Assembly (NCBI GenBank): GCA_028023455.1
Contig: JAQFVV010006255.1
Coordinates: 682,001 to 746,000 of the forward strand
DNA: 64,000 nucleotides
From: Epiperipatus broadwayi
Taxonomy: Eukaryota > Onychophora > Udeonychophora > Euonychophora > Peripatidae
Direction: 5' to 3'
Shown here: positions 1 through 12,558 of the stretch, piece after piece
Position numbering within the stretch: position 1 is the stretch's first letter
Layout of the letters: the number at the start of each line of letters is the position of its first letter
The notes under the pieces: generated by a model
Told to the model about the DNA's origin: nothing
Seen by the model: the letters and a program-made list of their open reading frames with translations, nothing else
The model's database searches: none
Translations under genes and position numbers: made by a program

Positions 1-1080
1 TGTAAATGAAAATGTTTAAATTTCCAAATATTTTTATTAAATATGAAAGGGTTACCTTTTAATTTAGTCACGTGACAAGTGCTCAAAATATACTATATAT
101 TATATACTCTATCATTGTGTTAATTGAATTGATTGGCACCATATCTGCAATAATTAATAAAATTTATAAAAATGTTTAGATTCCTAAATTACTTTTATTT
201 AAATAGTCTAATTTATATTTTAAAAATGGCATATTACTATTGATAATTTATTGAGAAATAAACTTATTTAAATAACATTGACCCATAATAATTATGATAA
301 TTCAGCAACATGTTAGACAACATTTGTACAGTAGATCATTACATTTATCAGTCATGTTTTATAAGTACTAGTATAGTGTGTTTGGTATAGTGCAGTGTTA
401 AAGTATCAAATTCTGAAATATGGAATCCTGGAGTAGATTCTGATTCTATGTCAAAAAAAAATTTAAGTTGATATATGCCCATATTATTTTTTACATGTTT
501 TACTAATCTGCCTTTTCTTGGATTTGGACTATCATGAAATTTGTTACTGAACTAACAATTGATCCATAATATAACACAAATACATGATGGTTTAAATCCA
601 AGAAAAACAGAATTTATAAAAAACATGTAAATTTTTAAAAAATATATTATTGCACATTGTTTAATTCTTAACAAATTTCATTAAAATATTATCAATAAAT
701 GTCACTGTGTTGATTGTAATAACATCATTTGAAACCTCTTCTAAATGTTTGGTCTACTGGGAAAATGTCTAACGACTTTGTTATTTACTCTACTGGAACA
801 AATCACTTGTTTGATTATTTTTTTAGTTATTAACATAATCTATCATTAAACAAAAGAAAGAGCAAAGCAGTTGTCCTGGCTTTTAAAATTTTGTTCAATA
901 AACATTTTATTGCTGAAAATTTTAATTTTTTTCTCTTATTTAAATGTAATGTGAATCTTTAATACCTAGATATCAGACTATATAATGTGTATAAAATAAT
1001 GGGTACTTTTAAGTTTAATGATAAACCAAGAATGTTTTAAGTACTATGTTCATAAACGATAGCAATGAGGCATTTAGAGG
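1..1080. other. AT-rich DNA, no gene seen
   Basis: I see no open frame, RNA motif or clear repeat here. The stretch is A+T-rich with short homopolymer runs and stops in every frame. Confidence 0.6.
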
Positions 1081-1104
1081 TTGCTGTTTTTACCGTGTGT
1101 AATG

Positions 1105-1372
1105 TGGAGAAACAGCGCCACGTAGTGGGCTAGAATCTTGGTAGGTTCTGATAGCAGATGACACATAAGCTAGATGTGTTTACGGCAATCAGCGTCACCT
1201 AGGTTCTTGGTAGCAGATGATGTAAGCTTCCAGCTAGCTTGCGGAAGGTTCCTATGCGTACGCATGGTAAACAGCGCCACCCAGCGGCAGGAAAAAGCGT
1301 CATTTGCTTTCGAGGCTCCTACCCTGTATGTTCTGTGTGAAAACACAGAAACAGCGCCTCTAGCGACCACAT
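1105..1372. promoter_or_regulatory. Cluster of CTCF-like motifs in a GC-richer patch
   Basis: This patch is visibly richer in G+C than its surroundings. The phrase AAACAGCGCC recurs at about 1110, 1269 and 1349, with a weaker relative (CAGCGTCACC) near 1190, so spacing is close to 78 bp. Read on the minus strand, the 1113-1129 and 1270-1287 copies match the CTCF core CCASYAGRKGGCRS at 13 of 14 positions by my hand alignment; the copy at 1350-1368 is one base short and the 1190 copy has about four mismatches. It may be a degenerate tandem repeat or a true binding-site cluster. The two short open frames covering it on opposite strands look like by-products of the base composition. Confidence 0.4.
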
Positions 1373-1389
1373 AGCAGGTCGGGTTAAAG

Positions 1390-4300
1390 TACCATTTACA
1401 GATTTGGGGCCTCCAAAAAATGTTTACAAAAAAAAATGCATCTCAAAGGAAAAATCATATTAAATATTTTCATTTTATTTTTTATTACTGTTATTTTAAA
1501 AAATAGAAATCATTGTGGAAAAATTAATTATAATATTTATAATTGATTTTTTTTTTTTTTTTTTGGAATAACTTATTAACTGAAAAATGAAAAAATATAT
1601 AAATACAATATTTATATTTTATTCATGTAAGTGGCTTGAAATCATATTATGACCATTAATGCACATGTTTTGGGAGGGCAGGATCTCATACCTTTGGAAG
1701 TAGTCCTTGGCATCATGTTCTGTGACAGGAAAGTCCCAAATTTTTATCATTATGACAATTTATCAAAAAACTTCTGACAAAAGAAGATATGCTGAATTGA
1801 ACCAAAGTACAACAATGTTAAGTGTATCTTGTTGTAAGGCTTCTTAATGAAATTTATCAGAATTTATTCTCTTTTTTTAATTTAACAATTGATTTATCAA
1901 TTTTGTTTTAATTTAACAACTAACATATCTTCAGTAGACTGTAAAACCTTGAAACTGTATATTTATCAAAAATATGAGCTTTCATTTTGGTTTACCAGAA
2001 AACTCACAAGTATCAAATAATGTGTAATAGGTACAATATGGCTAAGTTATTATACTAAAATAATGAGCATATAAAAGATTAAATCATAAAGTATTATAAA
2101 TATTCTATTATTCAATGAATATTTGAAAAGCTAATTTTGTTAACAATATAAACAAGTCATACATGAGAGATTCCTAATTAAACTAAAAGAAACAAACAAG
2201 ATCTATTTTCAACAAGCTAATTGATGTGCTGGTTAGAGTTAACCTAATTAAATCTAATTATTATTCACCATATGGAAAATTTCTAGAAGTTATTTTTGTG
2301 ACCACTGAAGTGAGGAAAGTTAATATGTAAATAAAGAAATAAAAGTGTAAATAATTATATTTTTAATGTTCTACTTTTTCTGTGCCTTTTGTTAAAAATT
2401 TTTTTATAGAATTCAGTGTGTTTTCAATTACAAATTTTATTTTATGGGAAGACTTTAACTTGTACAAAAGTACCTTTTACCCATGCAGGGCCATGCTCCT
2501 CATACTTCCACTTTTATTTTTAAAATACTAAAATCTGTTTGCTTTCTTTTTTCTTTGTATCTATAGAAAACAAATGAATTGCATTGAAAATGATTTCTAA
2601 AAGTATTTTATTTTAAAGATTTTTTTAATCATTTATTTATTATAATACATAGTAAATATATATATATTGTGACCTTTTATTTAGGTCCCGGGATTAAATA
2701 ATCCAAAATTTTAAATGATAATATATTTGGCATTAAAATCTTAACAAGTGGCTTTCAATAAAGATTGTTTTGGATGTACTTGGAATTTGCTTGAGTGGAG
2801 ATGAGATTTCAAACCCAGTCTAGGCTCTGACCAGACTGAAATAATAATCTAAAAGTATTGTTATTATTTGGGAGATAAATACATTGCTATTTTATTACTT
2901 TTGAATAGCAACTGAAAGAAATAAATAATTAAAACAAATTTGTAAATCTTGTAAAATGAATTATTATAGTAAATTACTTAAGCATATTTTTTTTTAGTAC
3001 TGAACATAAAGCTGTCTTAAATAATAATGGGTAGTTATCAAAAATGAAGCCAGAGGGGGTAATACTAATTATGCATACCAAAATTATTGGCCAATTCACT
3101 CCCACAATGCATCAGAAAAACAAGCTATATATTATCTAACCCAGCTGTAAGGGGGGTTGACTAATTAAGAAAAACAAGAACTAAGCAACCACAGGCTTAA
3201 ACTTTGATTTAAAATAAGGAAGAAAATAAAACTAAACATCAGAAAATTCTGGAATCTAATTCAATGAAATGATAATATCTTGCTATCTACAAATGCTGGA
3301 ATAGAAAATCTAAAAACCTTGCAGTCATTTGAACACCATTCCTCTATTGATTGATAATTCGAAGAAGTTATACAGAAAGAGAAATGGAAACCTTATGCAT
3401 CCTAACTGTCTCTCATAAATGTTATTTTAAACCCAGGAAAATTCAAGAGAAAGTAAGCTTTTGCTTTTACTTTATTTATACATTTAAACTTTTATCTTTA
3501 AAAATAACGCACAAATTCTTTATACGTAAATTAAAAAGTTGATTATGTTTGAATTTCACGCCATTCTTATTATTCAATCGAACAATATTGTGTTTGTAAG
3601 TTAAAATATCAAGAAAAAAATAATGATTCAAAATAATATTAAAAACAAGTGTTATGATATATATAATAAATAAATTAAAAGTCATTTTTGAATCATCTAA
3701 CTTTTAATAAAGTAAAGTAAAAAAAAATAATTGCATGATTTTATTATCTATTCTCTATTGTCTGCTGATTTGTATAGCGGGAACCTATGTAATGAAAGAA
3801 ATAATCAATTACCAATTAATTAAAATGCTAAAGATGTCATAGTGATAATTAGATAAATTCTTCCTAATATTGAAAATCACATCATACTTTGCCAATAAGA
3901 ATGGAATGAAATAAATATTTACTTTTAAAGTTTTATTGAGAAATATACGTCATTATAATAATGTTTACAATATTAAAAATATCCCGATTGTTTAAACATT
4001 GCTACACATATATATTACCGTGCAGGGAAGAACAAAATTAACAAAGAGTTTTGAAAACAATAAACAAATATGCTAAGTGTAATAAAATTCGACTGGTTTT
4101 TCAAGGAAAATTATCTAGAGAAAAGTAGATAAACTTATCTTTTAAATCTGCTACAATTGGAAGTATGAATTTTCATCGCTTTGTTAATTATCGATACTGA
4201 AACCATCAAATAATTTTTGCTTTTGAATAAGTATTGAATATTGCTCATTGTACATCCAACAGGAATAAAATATATATGCATTATCTGGAATGTTTGCTAA

Positions 4301-7300
4301 TCACAATATTAATTTTTATTTTAACTCACAACAATGGAATAACTTGAACGAATAAGATAAAAATTTAATGGATAAAAATGTACATTTATCTTGTTTATAT
4401 AATTGCTGTGTTATATATATCACTTACATGATGTGTTGTTTGGGAATTTTATTTTTTAACATAAATGTTTTATGGTGGCATGAATATATATATTGGGTTA
4501 AAGAAAAAAGAAAAAGATGTGTAAAATATATACATCTATTACATGTATTTTATTTTTTTAGTTAAGGGAAAACAGGATATTACATAGATCGTTTATCTAG
4601 AGAAAGTGAGAGAGAGATATTTACTTCTCTCATATATTTTAAAACAGATTTTGGTGTATTTTAATTAAAGGTAAACAAACAAATATTTTATCAAAGATAT
4701 TAGAATGACCAAATTATTTTCTTATATAAAAGAAAATTTGATATAAACCTTTTTCATTTCGTAATTTTGTATAGAAATGAACTTGTCCACTTTGAATACA
4801 AATGCAGGTTTGATCTTTATTGCTTAAATACATTGTGCTCTCTCTAATAAAAGGATAGTTGTCATTTTAAATGATTAATGATCATTTGACATGCATATTT
4901 TGGTGGGTCTGTTGATACCTTAAGGGTCCTACAGTGTAAAATGGAGTATGTATATCTCCACTGTTATTGTTGGTATTGTTTTATCTTGCTATAATTTGAG
5001 AATGATTAGTGACAGTTTTTAGCTGATAGGATGTTCCAATAGAATGGCATCCCATATATTAATATTAATATGGAGCATAGGCTGATAGATTGTCACCTAT
5101 TGCTGATTTCATGAGAGAAAAGATTGGTAGAGGCAAAGTAGTAATTAATGCTTATAAGCATAAATAATCCTAGAAAGAAAGGATATCCATGGTTTGAATT
5201 CTATTCTTTTCATAATAAGGCAAGGCCCACACACATGTGTATACCCATTAAGAGGTAGTAGAATCAACCAGATTATTACACAACTGTCATGTTGTTTTTA
5301 TAAAGCCTCCCTCTTTAGTGTTAAATTCCTCATGATGATCTAGAGTTAGTTTTTCCACCATGTATGGTGAAGTATAATAGGTCAAAATCATATAGCAAGT
5401 ATAAAATTAGATTAAATTTGGGACCACTAATCTAGCTATAGTGTTGGCCTAATTATAATAGTGTTTATGATGTTATAGGATCATTATCAGTAATAGACAG
5501 ATCAAACTAAGATTATTAATAATGGTAGAATTTATAGAGGTAAAAGCAAGAGATGCACATTGGCAGTGTGGAGTCATCTTCATCAAATAATGATTTGACA
5601 ATAGATTGGTAAGATCAGAAGTATTTAATAATTAAGTTGTGGACATAGGTAATGTTGTAGTGAGATCTATGTGTATTTGACTTTTGATGTTTATTCTTAC
5701 TTTAATGCACCAAACCTATTCATTTCAAATTTGAATAAGTTATTAATTGTGCAGAATATGATAATTGCCCTTATCATATTCTGATAAAAGAAAGGGCTTT
5801 GGGAGAATGCAATACTTTATAAATTTTTTTGGAATTCTAAATTTAAACTTGGTGCATATCCTAAAGTTCTAAATATTTAGTTGTAATTTAAGTGCTAGTC
5901 AGCTTAAATAAGTTTCATTATCTTATTCTTTAAAATAGGCTAAAGAGCAATAAATGATATTTGGAATATTTTATAAGTAGGTTGTATCTTTTGCTGAGTA
6001 TATAGTCAATGGGATACTAGGTATTTTCCCATCCATAAGTTTTATATATATATTAGTTTTATTTTATGTCATGTCTTTGAATTAAAAATTTGTAAATATT
6101 ATAAATAAAGTTTGTTGTGTTTTAAAATTTATTTAGTTGCTTGTAATCTTATTGCTAATTGCCACATATATACACTATTATTGTTATTGCTATCGACCTA
6201 TCAGAAGATTATAAATTGAAATCATCATCGACCAATATAGTATTATTAACTATCTTATGCTATATCATAATAATTTTGGTAAGTCTTGTAATTTATTGGT
6301 ACATCTAATGCCTTATCACACAATAATCAAAATTTTAATAACTTAGAGTACCGATTGTTTTAAGTAATAGATTAAAAGATAAATATAATATTGATTTAAT
6401 TGATTTGGTTAAATCCGCAGAGCTATCATTCACTGATCTTGATCATATGGTTTATAATTATTTGAGGAAAGGAATTTGGTAAGTTATTGTGTTTATTTAT
6501 TAAAAGGTTATTTCTATTTCTTAAATATTATTAAAGTAATAAGAATTATTGAGCTCATAAAGTTTATGTGTAACTGCTAAATATAATTCTTAAATTAAGT
6601 TTATATTGAGAGCTGGTATGTGCATTATGTTTGGGTAGTGGTAAAATCCCTCTCACTGACCCAAATATATATTGTATAACAATTTTAAGTGTTTGAACCC
6701 TGAGAAGAATTAATTGTTAAGTTTTAAAATTAGAATTTGAATTTGTAATAAATTCTATAGATAGTTAATTATTATAGTTAGACTGGAAATAAATTACTTT
6801 CACAGTGTATGAAGGTCAACTAAGCTTTAAGATGTAAATTACTTCTTTGGCATAAAATGAATAGTTTGTTTTAACTTCCAGATAAATATTCTGGTTGTGT
6901 CAAGCTTGAAAACCCTATTTTTAATTAGCTTATCTTTTTACCATTTAATCTCATATTAGTTATAGTTTAAGATTTCAGTCTCCATCATTTACATTGTTCT
7001 TCAATTTCATCTTGATCGTTCTTTTAGTTATCCATTCTCATTTGACATTAATTCATTATTATAATGAATTAATCATACATTAACTTTTATTCTTTTATCA
7101 TCTTAACTATTCATTAACTCTTATTCTATCATCATCTTAATCATTCATTGTTCTCATACATCTTTATTCTTTTCTCTTCATTCTTAGACTCATTTCATTC
7201 TACTATTTATTTATTACTTATTTTCATCATCCATTTAGTCATCTACATCATAATTTACTTATCATTTCATTTATAGTCTTATTTCATAATCATTCCAGAG

Positions 7301-7590
7301 ATATAATTATCAGCTAGTTATTGGTTTTCCAAATATCAAAGTTAGCTCATCATATTTTGTTTGTTTGGATTTCAAAGCTGGTTTGGCCAGAAGTTATTAT
7401 CTTGATTAATCACCTTGTTATCTTCCTCAGATCTATAGTTTCATGTTAGTTTTATTCAATACAGGAATCATTTTGTTAATTTGACATTTTTGTTTCTTTA
7501 TGCTTATATATCTTGATAATGAGAGTATGATAGATTGCATAGGAAAATTTAGTCACTAAAACATGTGGCATTATTAGTTTGTGACCAGTT
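1390..7590. other. Long AT-rich stretch, no gene recognised
   Basis: No coding frame longer than about 70 codons and no recognisable protein motif. Short poly-A, poly-T and AT runs are frequent. Some phrases near 5720-5760 recur near 7770-7810 (a tail like AATTGTGCAGAATATGA), suggesting old unidentified repeats. Confidence 0.5.
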
Positions 7591-7600
7591 GGACCAGTGA

Positions 7601-7770
7601 GGAGGTTACAATTGAGATTATGGTGCAACGTAGTGGCTTGATTGATTGATTAAGGATGTAGCTAGGTTATATGGGATTATGCACCCAGAAATGTGTGGGC
7701 CTAACTGTCCAATGATCAGATGGAAGGTTACAGTTGCGATTATGGCCCCCAACATGGATGTACGATGTGT
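7601..7770. repeat. Two related segments resembling an LTR/primer-site junction
   Basis: Two segments about 120 bp apart share GGTTACARTTG, GATTATGG and a CAACRTRGTGG-like tail (starting near 7604 and 7726). The second reads TGGCCCCCAACATGG, which resembles the tRNA-Lys primer site of the LTR element at 28.6-36.1 kb. This may be an eroded retroelement junction; the match is short and the call is weak. Confidence 0.2.
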
Positions 7771-7830
7771 AGTTCAAATCTTAATCAGTTAGTAATTGCA
7801 CAGAATATGAGGATGCACGATGTGTAGTGG

Positions 7831-7928
7831 AGCTACACATAGTATAGGTCACAATATATATATATATATATTCAAATGCAGCTACACATAGTATAGGTCA
7901 CAATATATATATATATATATTCAAATGC
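7831..7928. repeat. Perfect or near-perfect 49-bp tandem duplication
   Basis: A 49-bp unit beginning AGCTACACATAGTATAGG and containing an (AT)n run occurs twice head to tail. No coding potential. Confidence 0.9.
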
Positions 7929-8039
7929 AAGCACTCAGACAGAATACCAACAAATAAAATAATAAATAATAACAACAAATAAATCAATAAATGATGAAAT
8001 GTAATTAATTGTGAAAAGTTATTGATACACACAAAACAC

Positions 8040-8645
8040 AGTATATACAGTTTATTTTTGGTTCACTTCCAATGACGCACTTAACAACTGGAGTTTTTGT
8101 GATGGTTTCCTCTGGTCTCAGTTTCCAAAACTTTTTTGGTCTTTTCAGTTGCTGCTCGTGATTATATTGGCTTCACATTAGAGCACTGCACCTTCATTTA
8201 TGCTTCTTTCAGCTACTATCGCTTAAAATCTCTTGGCAATTCTTCACTTGGTAAATTCACTAGAATCAGAACAAATAAACTTTGCTACTCAAAACTATTT
8301 ATACACATAGGTTTGCCTCCAGAAATCCAGGATTCAGTCTTGATTTTTATCAATCTTGTATTTCCTATTGGTATTTTTAATTAGCATTTAAATTTCTATT
8401 GTATCAATAAATATTTGTAATTAGCAAATATTTCTTGGCAATTATCAATGCAATTATCTTATCGCAAATGTAAATATTTTCTATTGTTACATTCTACTCA
8501 AATTTAATCATTAATTAAACCCTTATGTATTAGCAATCTAAAATATATTTCTGTAATATATTTTCCTTACTTTTTCTGGAGTACAAAACTTATATTTGAA
8601 TTTCAATGTACATATTTATATGAAATACGACAATTTTTAATGCTT
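8040..8645 (+). repeat. LTR-like repeat, family E copy 1
   Basis: The last part (about 8405-8640) shares ordered phrases with 40715-40885: GCAAATATTTCTTGGCAATTAT, then TTTTTCTGGAGT, then an AAATACRACA end. An end in ACA after a pyrimidine-rich stretch fits an LTR, but no primer-binding site follows and no partner copy in the same orientation was found nearby. I treat it as a solo LTR-like remnant. The 82-codon open frame at 8136-8384 lies in it and has no protein features I recognise. Confidence 0.4.
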
Positions 8646-8669
8646 TAAAAATGTTTCAAAACTTAATCA

Positions 8670-8710
8670 TTACCAATATCAATAACAATCTCAATCTGTA
8701 GTCAGGGAAG
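8670..8710. repeat. Short fragment of repeat family D
   Basis: The phrase CCAATATCAATAACAATC followed by TCAATCTGTAGTCAGGGAAG matches the start of the family D segments at 15.8 and 16.2 kb. Confidence 0.5.
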
Positions 8711-9605
8711 TTTTATTGGAGTATAGTTTTAATTAAACAATTTATCTTGAATCTAGTTACCATGGTAATCTTCTGGAACCAATTAAATACAGTAAATGAG
8801 GATCTTCTATGCTTTAAAGTATTTTTTTAAATTTTTTCTACTAAATGCAGAGGTATGTGGTAAATTATCTATTAAGATGATTAATAGAACAAAATTTTAA
8901 TAATTTATTTTATGAATTATAAAAACTTTATGGCTTATAATCAAAGTAATCTTTACAACTCAAACTGCAAATTGTAAGTTAATTTATAATATGATTTCTA
9001 AAAATGTTAAAAATCTAACTAATTATTTAAAATCACTAATTTAATTTTAATTACGTGGCTATTTAAATACATCCAATTTATAAATTCAATAAAATCAAAT
9101 CATAAAATGTCTGTATATATAATATTAAAAATATTTTCAAAATTATATAGCAATTGAAATTCAAACTAAACAGAGTAAAATCATAATCTTTGTGTTAATA
9201 TTTTATATCTATATAAAATGACAGACTCATATTTCAAAAATTGCATGCTGAGAATATTTATGTTGTTAATATAAAAGCAGTTAGCAATGAATGAAAAGCT
9301 TCACATCAGATTTTATATTTACATACGGTGGATTTTCAAAAATTTTCATTGGGTGGCTTTTTTAAACACTAATATTTTTAAATTTGATCAACCGTTTAAT
9401 CACCTGACCAAAATTCTAAGTGTTTAAAAATACAACTACCAGGTCTTCATTTCAAACAGAATTTTTGTTCACTTCTGACTAGTATTTCCATATTTCATTA
9501 ATTTATATATATATGTACATAGATTTTTAAGCTCACCACAGTTATCTACTCCATCTTATACAATCGTCATACATGACCATTACCACATACATGTGAAAAA
9601 GATAA

Positions 9606-9660
9606 ATTATCTCCAATACTTTTTGTGCTGAACTAGCACTCATCAGTTGATCCAGATCAT
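9606..9660 (-). ncRNA. Decayed hammerhead ribozyme motif (A1 left arm)
   Basis: On the minus strand the box CUGAUGAG is kept, followed by stem II UGCU/AGCA with a G-C pair at its base, but the GAAA box reads AAAA (plus-strand TTTT near 9621-9624). Stem I halves still pair around it. It is probably inactive. Confidence 0.6.
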
Positions 9661-9918
9661 CATCTGCCACATATATATATAATATGTGCTCAGTTTATAT
9701 TAAGATAACAAATCTTCAAATTTTAATGGATAGGCTTTAATATTCTCCTTCCTCCAACTATTCAGCCATCCATATCATTGAAAATCTGATGATTAAATGC
9801 TCAAATGATATGGATCGCTGAAGATTTGGAGAGTGGAGAATATTGAAGCCTGTCCATTAAAATTATATTTGTTATCTTAATATAAACTAAACACTGATTA
9901 TATATGTGTGTGGAAGCT

Positions 9919-9978
9919 AATGATCTGGACCAATTGGTGAGTGCTGGCTCAGCATAAAATAGGTTATTGGAGATCATT
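9919..9978 (+). ncRNA. Decayed hammerhead ribozyme motif (A1 right arm)
   Basis: The outer stem I halves AATGATCT and AGATCATT are perfect complements, and stem II is TGCT/AGCA, but CUGAUGAG has become TTGGTGAG and GAAA has become TAAAA. It should be inactive; its value is that the stem sequences differ from the A4 copies yet still pair. Confidence 0.6.
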
Positions 9979-10079
9979 TATTTTTGCACATGTGTGTGGT
10001 CATGTTGTATAAGATGGAGTGGATACGTGTGGAGAGCTGGAAAGTCGAAGTTCAAATCCCTTCTAATTACATTAAGGTC

Positions 10080-11460
10080 AGTATAGACAATTTACTTGTA
10101 TTTAAACATTATATATATATGCACATGTTTGTTTATTATAATATTTTTAAAAATAAAAAATGTTTTCTTAGATTTTATTAAGAGGAAATTATGTATGTGT
10201 AACTGAAAACTATTCTGACTGCATTTAAATTCTTTTTTAAAAAAAGTTACTCCGCTGTATTTTTACAGTGTATTTTAGAAACGACCAGAAATTTTGTTAT
10301 ATACGTAATAGTATAAAAATAGAATAATAAAATATATACCTGTAGTTTCAATGTGATGATCATATATTTTTTAATTAAGCACTTTCTTATATTGTAAAAA
10401 TGCATAGGTACTTTAAATCTTTATTTCTTTCTATTTTATTCTCCAAATCTGTTGGTTGAGAAATCCCCCCCCCCCAAATTGCATTTTACTTAATTCACAC
10501 TTTCAATTTTTCTAATAATTTGTGATTATATCATCATGTTTTGTTAATTAATGTATAACTAAATAGCTGACATATTAAATTCTTTCTCAATTGTAAAAAC
10601 ACATTTTTTCTGATAGTGGTGATTTTTTAAATAGGGACAGACTCAGAAATTTTATAGACACCATACAATTTTTTAGAACATAAAAATATTTTACAGTTTT
10701 TTAAAAAATAGTTTAAATTATGCAAATATTAATTATTTTGTCAAAAAAAATGGTACTAATTTTCTCAGTTATCTATTTTAAGTAATGTAGCCCTGACTTA
10801 ATTTATGAATATATTTGAAATAGTTTTATTAATAATATTGTGTCTATAATCATCATCAAAAATATTTTGGGTTGAATGAAGAAGAAAAATAGATCATGTA
10901 ATTATTGTTTTCAGTTTCTATAATAAATTTGATGTTTTTATGGAAAGCGAAGAACTCATGAAAATTATCAAAAGAAATTCCACGAGATCAAGCAATGTAA
11001 ATCTTATAAATATACTTCAGGCATAGAGTATGAATGCTTTTGATGTCCTGATAATTTTTTTAAACTTTTAAATGCTTTTATATGAACAAGTTGACTATAA
11101 TAATATAAAACAACAGCCAACTTTTGTCTGTAAATGTATTTCTTATAAAAACTGACTTTGTGTATTGTTAATACAGGAAGAGACAAATTATAATTCTGGG
11201 TCATTATGTAATGGGGACTTTGTCAGTATTTAAATATAGTATAAAAAATAGGTTTTTTTTTAATTTTTATTATTAACAACTTTGATTTATGTTGGTTAAA
11301 ATATTATGTATGTTGCATGTAAAATATATTCTGTTAGTCTAATTTGTATAATATTCAAAATGCTTTGACTTTTTGCTTGAAGTCGAGTAAAAAAAGTATG
11401 AATTATTATACTTTATATATATAAATAACAAATTATCTATAAAAATATACTATGTGTAAG
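10080..11460. other. AT-rich DNA, no gene seen
   Basis: No recognisable coding frame. A ten-base poly-C run lies near 10466. The 66-codon minus-strand frame at 11004-11204 has no family features. Confidence 0.5.
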
Positions 11461-11630
11461 TTTTAAATTATAATAATGATAAATAAAAACAATAATCATA
11501 TAAAAATTAAGCAGAAATACTTTTTTTGTCTACATGACTTCTGTTGATAATGATTATAACGTAATTTAAAGTACTTCTGCTTAAATTATATAGTATGATT
11601 GTCATTATTTATCATTATTATAATTTAAAA
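11461..11630. mobile_element. Hairpin MITE candidate
   Basis: The segment begins TTTTAAATTATAATAATGAT and ends with its near-perfect reverse complement; further inside, TAAGCAGAAATACT pairs with AGTACTTCTGCTTA. Total length is about 170 bp with a short loop, typical of a fold-back MITE. A target duplication could not be separated from the AT-rich flanks. Confidence 0.6.
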
Positions 11631-11681
11631 TTTATATACGTATATATATATATTATTTCAATACATTTATCCATGAGAATA

Positions 11682-12193
11682 TATATTCAAACAAATGTAT
11701 ATTGTCTATACTAAACTTAATATAATTAGAAGGGACTTGAACTCACTTTCAAGATCTCCACAGCTATCCATTCCATCTTATACAACTGATACACATGACC
11801 ACATACATATGAAAAAGATAAATGATCTTCAATATAAATATTTGGTGCTGAACCAGCACTCTCTGTCCAGATCACTATCTCCCACACACATATATAATCA
11901 GTACTCAGTGTATATTAAGATAGCAAATCTTCAAATTTTAATGGACAAGCTTCAATCTTCACCACACTCTAACTCTTCAGCCATCCATATCATTGAAAAT
12001 CTGAGGATGAAACATTCAAAGCTCTTGTTGGGGTCAATATTATTGTCATACCCATGTTGACTTTAAGTCACTCTGACCCTCACATATAGGACCTTAATAT
12101 GTCTATTTAAATATACAGAAGAGGAATGGGCAGAATACAGGCTGAATGTATAATATTCAAATACATATATATTGCCTATACTAACTTAAGGAT
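11682..12193 (-). repeat. Family A repeat (A2) flanked by about 40-bp direct repeats
   Basis: One full family A unit of about 470 bp. The flanks at 11682-11725 and 12152-12193 are similar to each other (both contain TATTG, CTATACTAA and CTTAA), so this is one unit plus the start of the next in a head-to-tail array. A decayed hammerhead motif lies on the minus strand. The 121-codon frame at 11695-12060 is a chance open frame across the repeat, not a gene. Confidence 0.8.
11824..11880 (-). ncRNA. Decayed hammerhead ribozyme motif (A2)
   Basis: Minus-strand stem II (TGCTGGTTCAGCA) and stem I halves are recognisable, but the CUGAUGA box is broken by a deletion (reads CAGAGAG) and GAAA reads CAAA. 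Inactive. Confidence 0.55.
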
Positions 12194-12558
12194 ATATAAT
12201 CATATTCAGGAAAGTCAAAGAAGAACAGTGGAATACTAAGTGGGTTATTTTTAGATTAAAGTCTATAGATTTTCAAACTACTAACTAAGCTGTTAACAGT
12301 TTAAATTTAAAAGATTAACATGATCAGTAAAATCATATTTTTATTTTTTTATATATTGCAATCATTGCAAAAAAAAAGGATATAATTTACATCATGAGAA
12401 TTCTCCTCTTTCTCGGTTCTTTCAGAAGCATTTTTATCCCATTGATTACTCTTTTTTGATTTTGTATAAAAATACAAGATCTGTAAATTATCATCTACAA
12501 TTTTTTTTTTTTTTTTCCATTCATCACTGGAGTAATTTTTAGTATCTAATATCTATAC

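Larger units (their letters stand above)
9525..10075. repeat. Family A fold-back pair (A1)
   Basis: Two family A units face each other around a centre near 9800: the left arm is the reverse complement of the right arm over about 250 bp, with moderate divergence. Landmarks in order are the motif near a tRNA B-box-like end (CAAATCCCTTCTAAT at about 10055-10070), a GACCACAT block, a decayed hammerhead motif in each arm, and the TTTTAATGGA and ATCATTGAAAATCTGATGAT blocks at the centre. The 65-codon frame at 9984-10181 is accidental. Confidence 0.8.

Noticed and set aside
1174-1374. Opposed 66-codon frames as small genes
   Set aside because: They overlap on both strands in a motif cluster with higher GC, where fewer stops are expected by composition.
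11695-12060. 121-codon plus-strand frame as a gene
   Set aside because: It coincides with a family A repeat and the same peptide pieces recur wherever the repeat occurs, on either strand.
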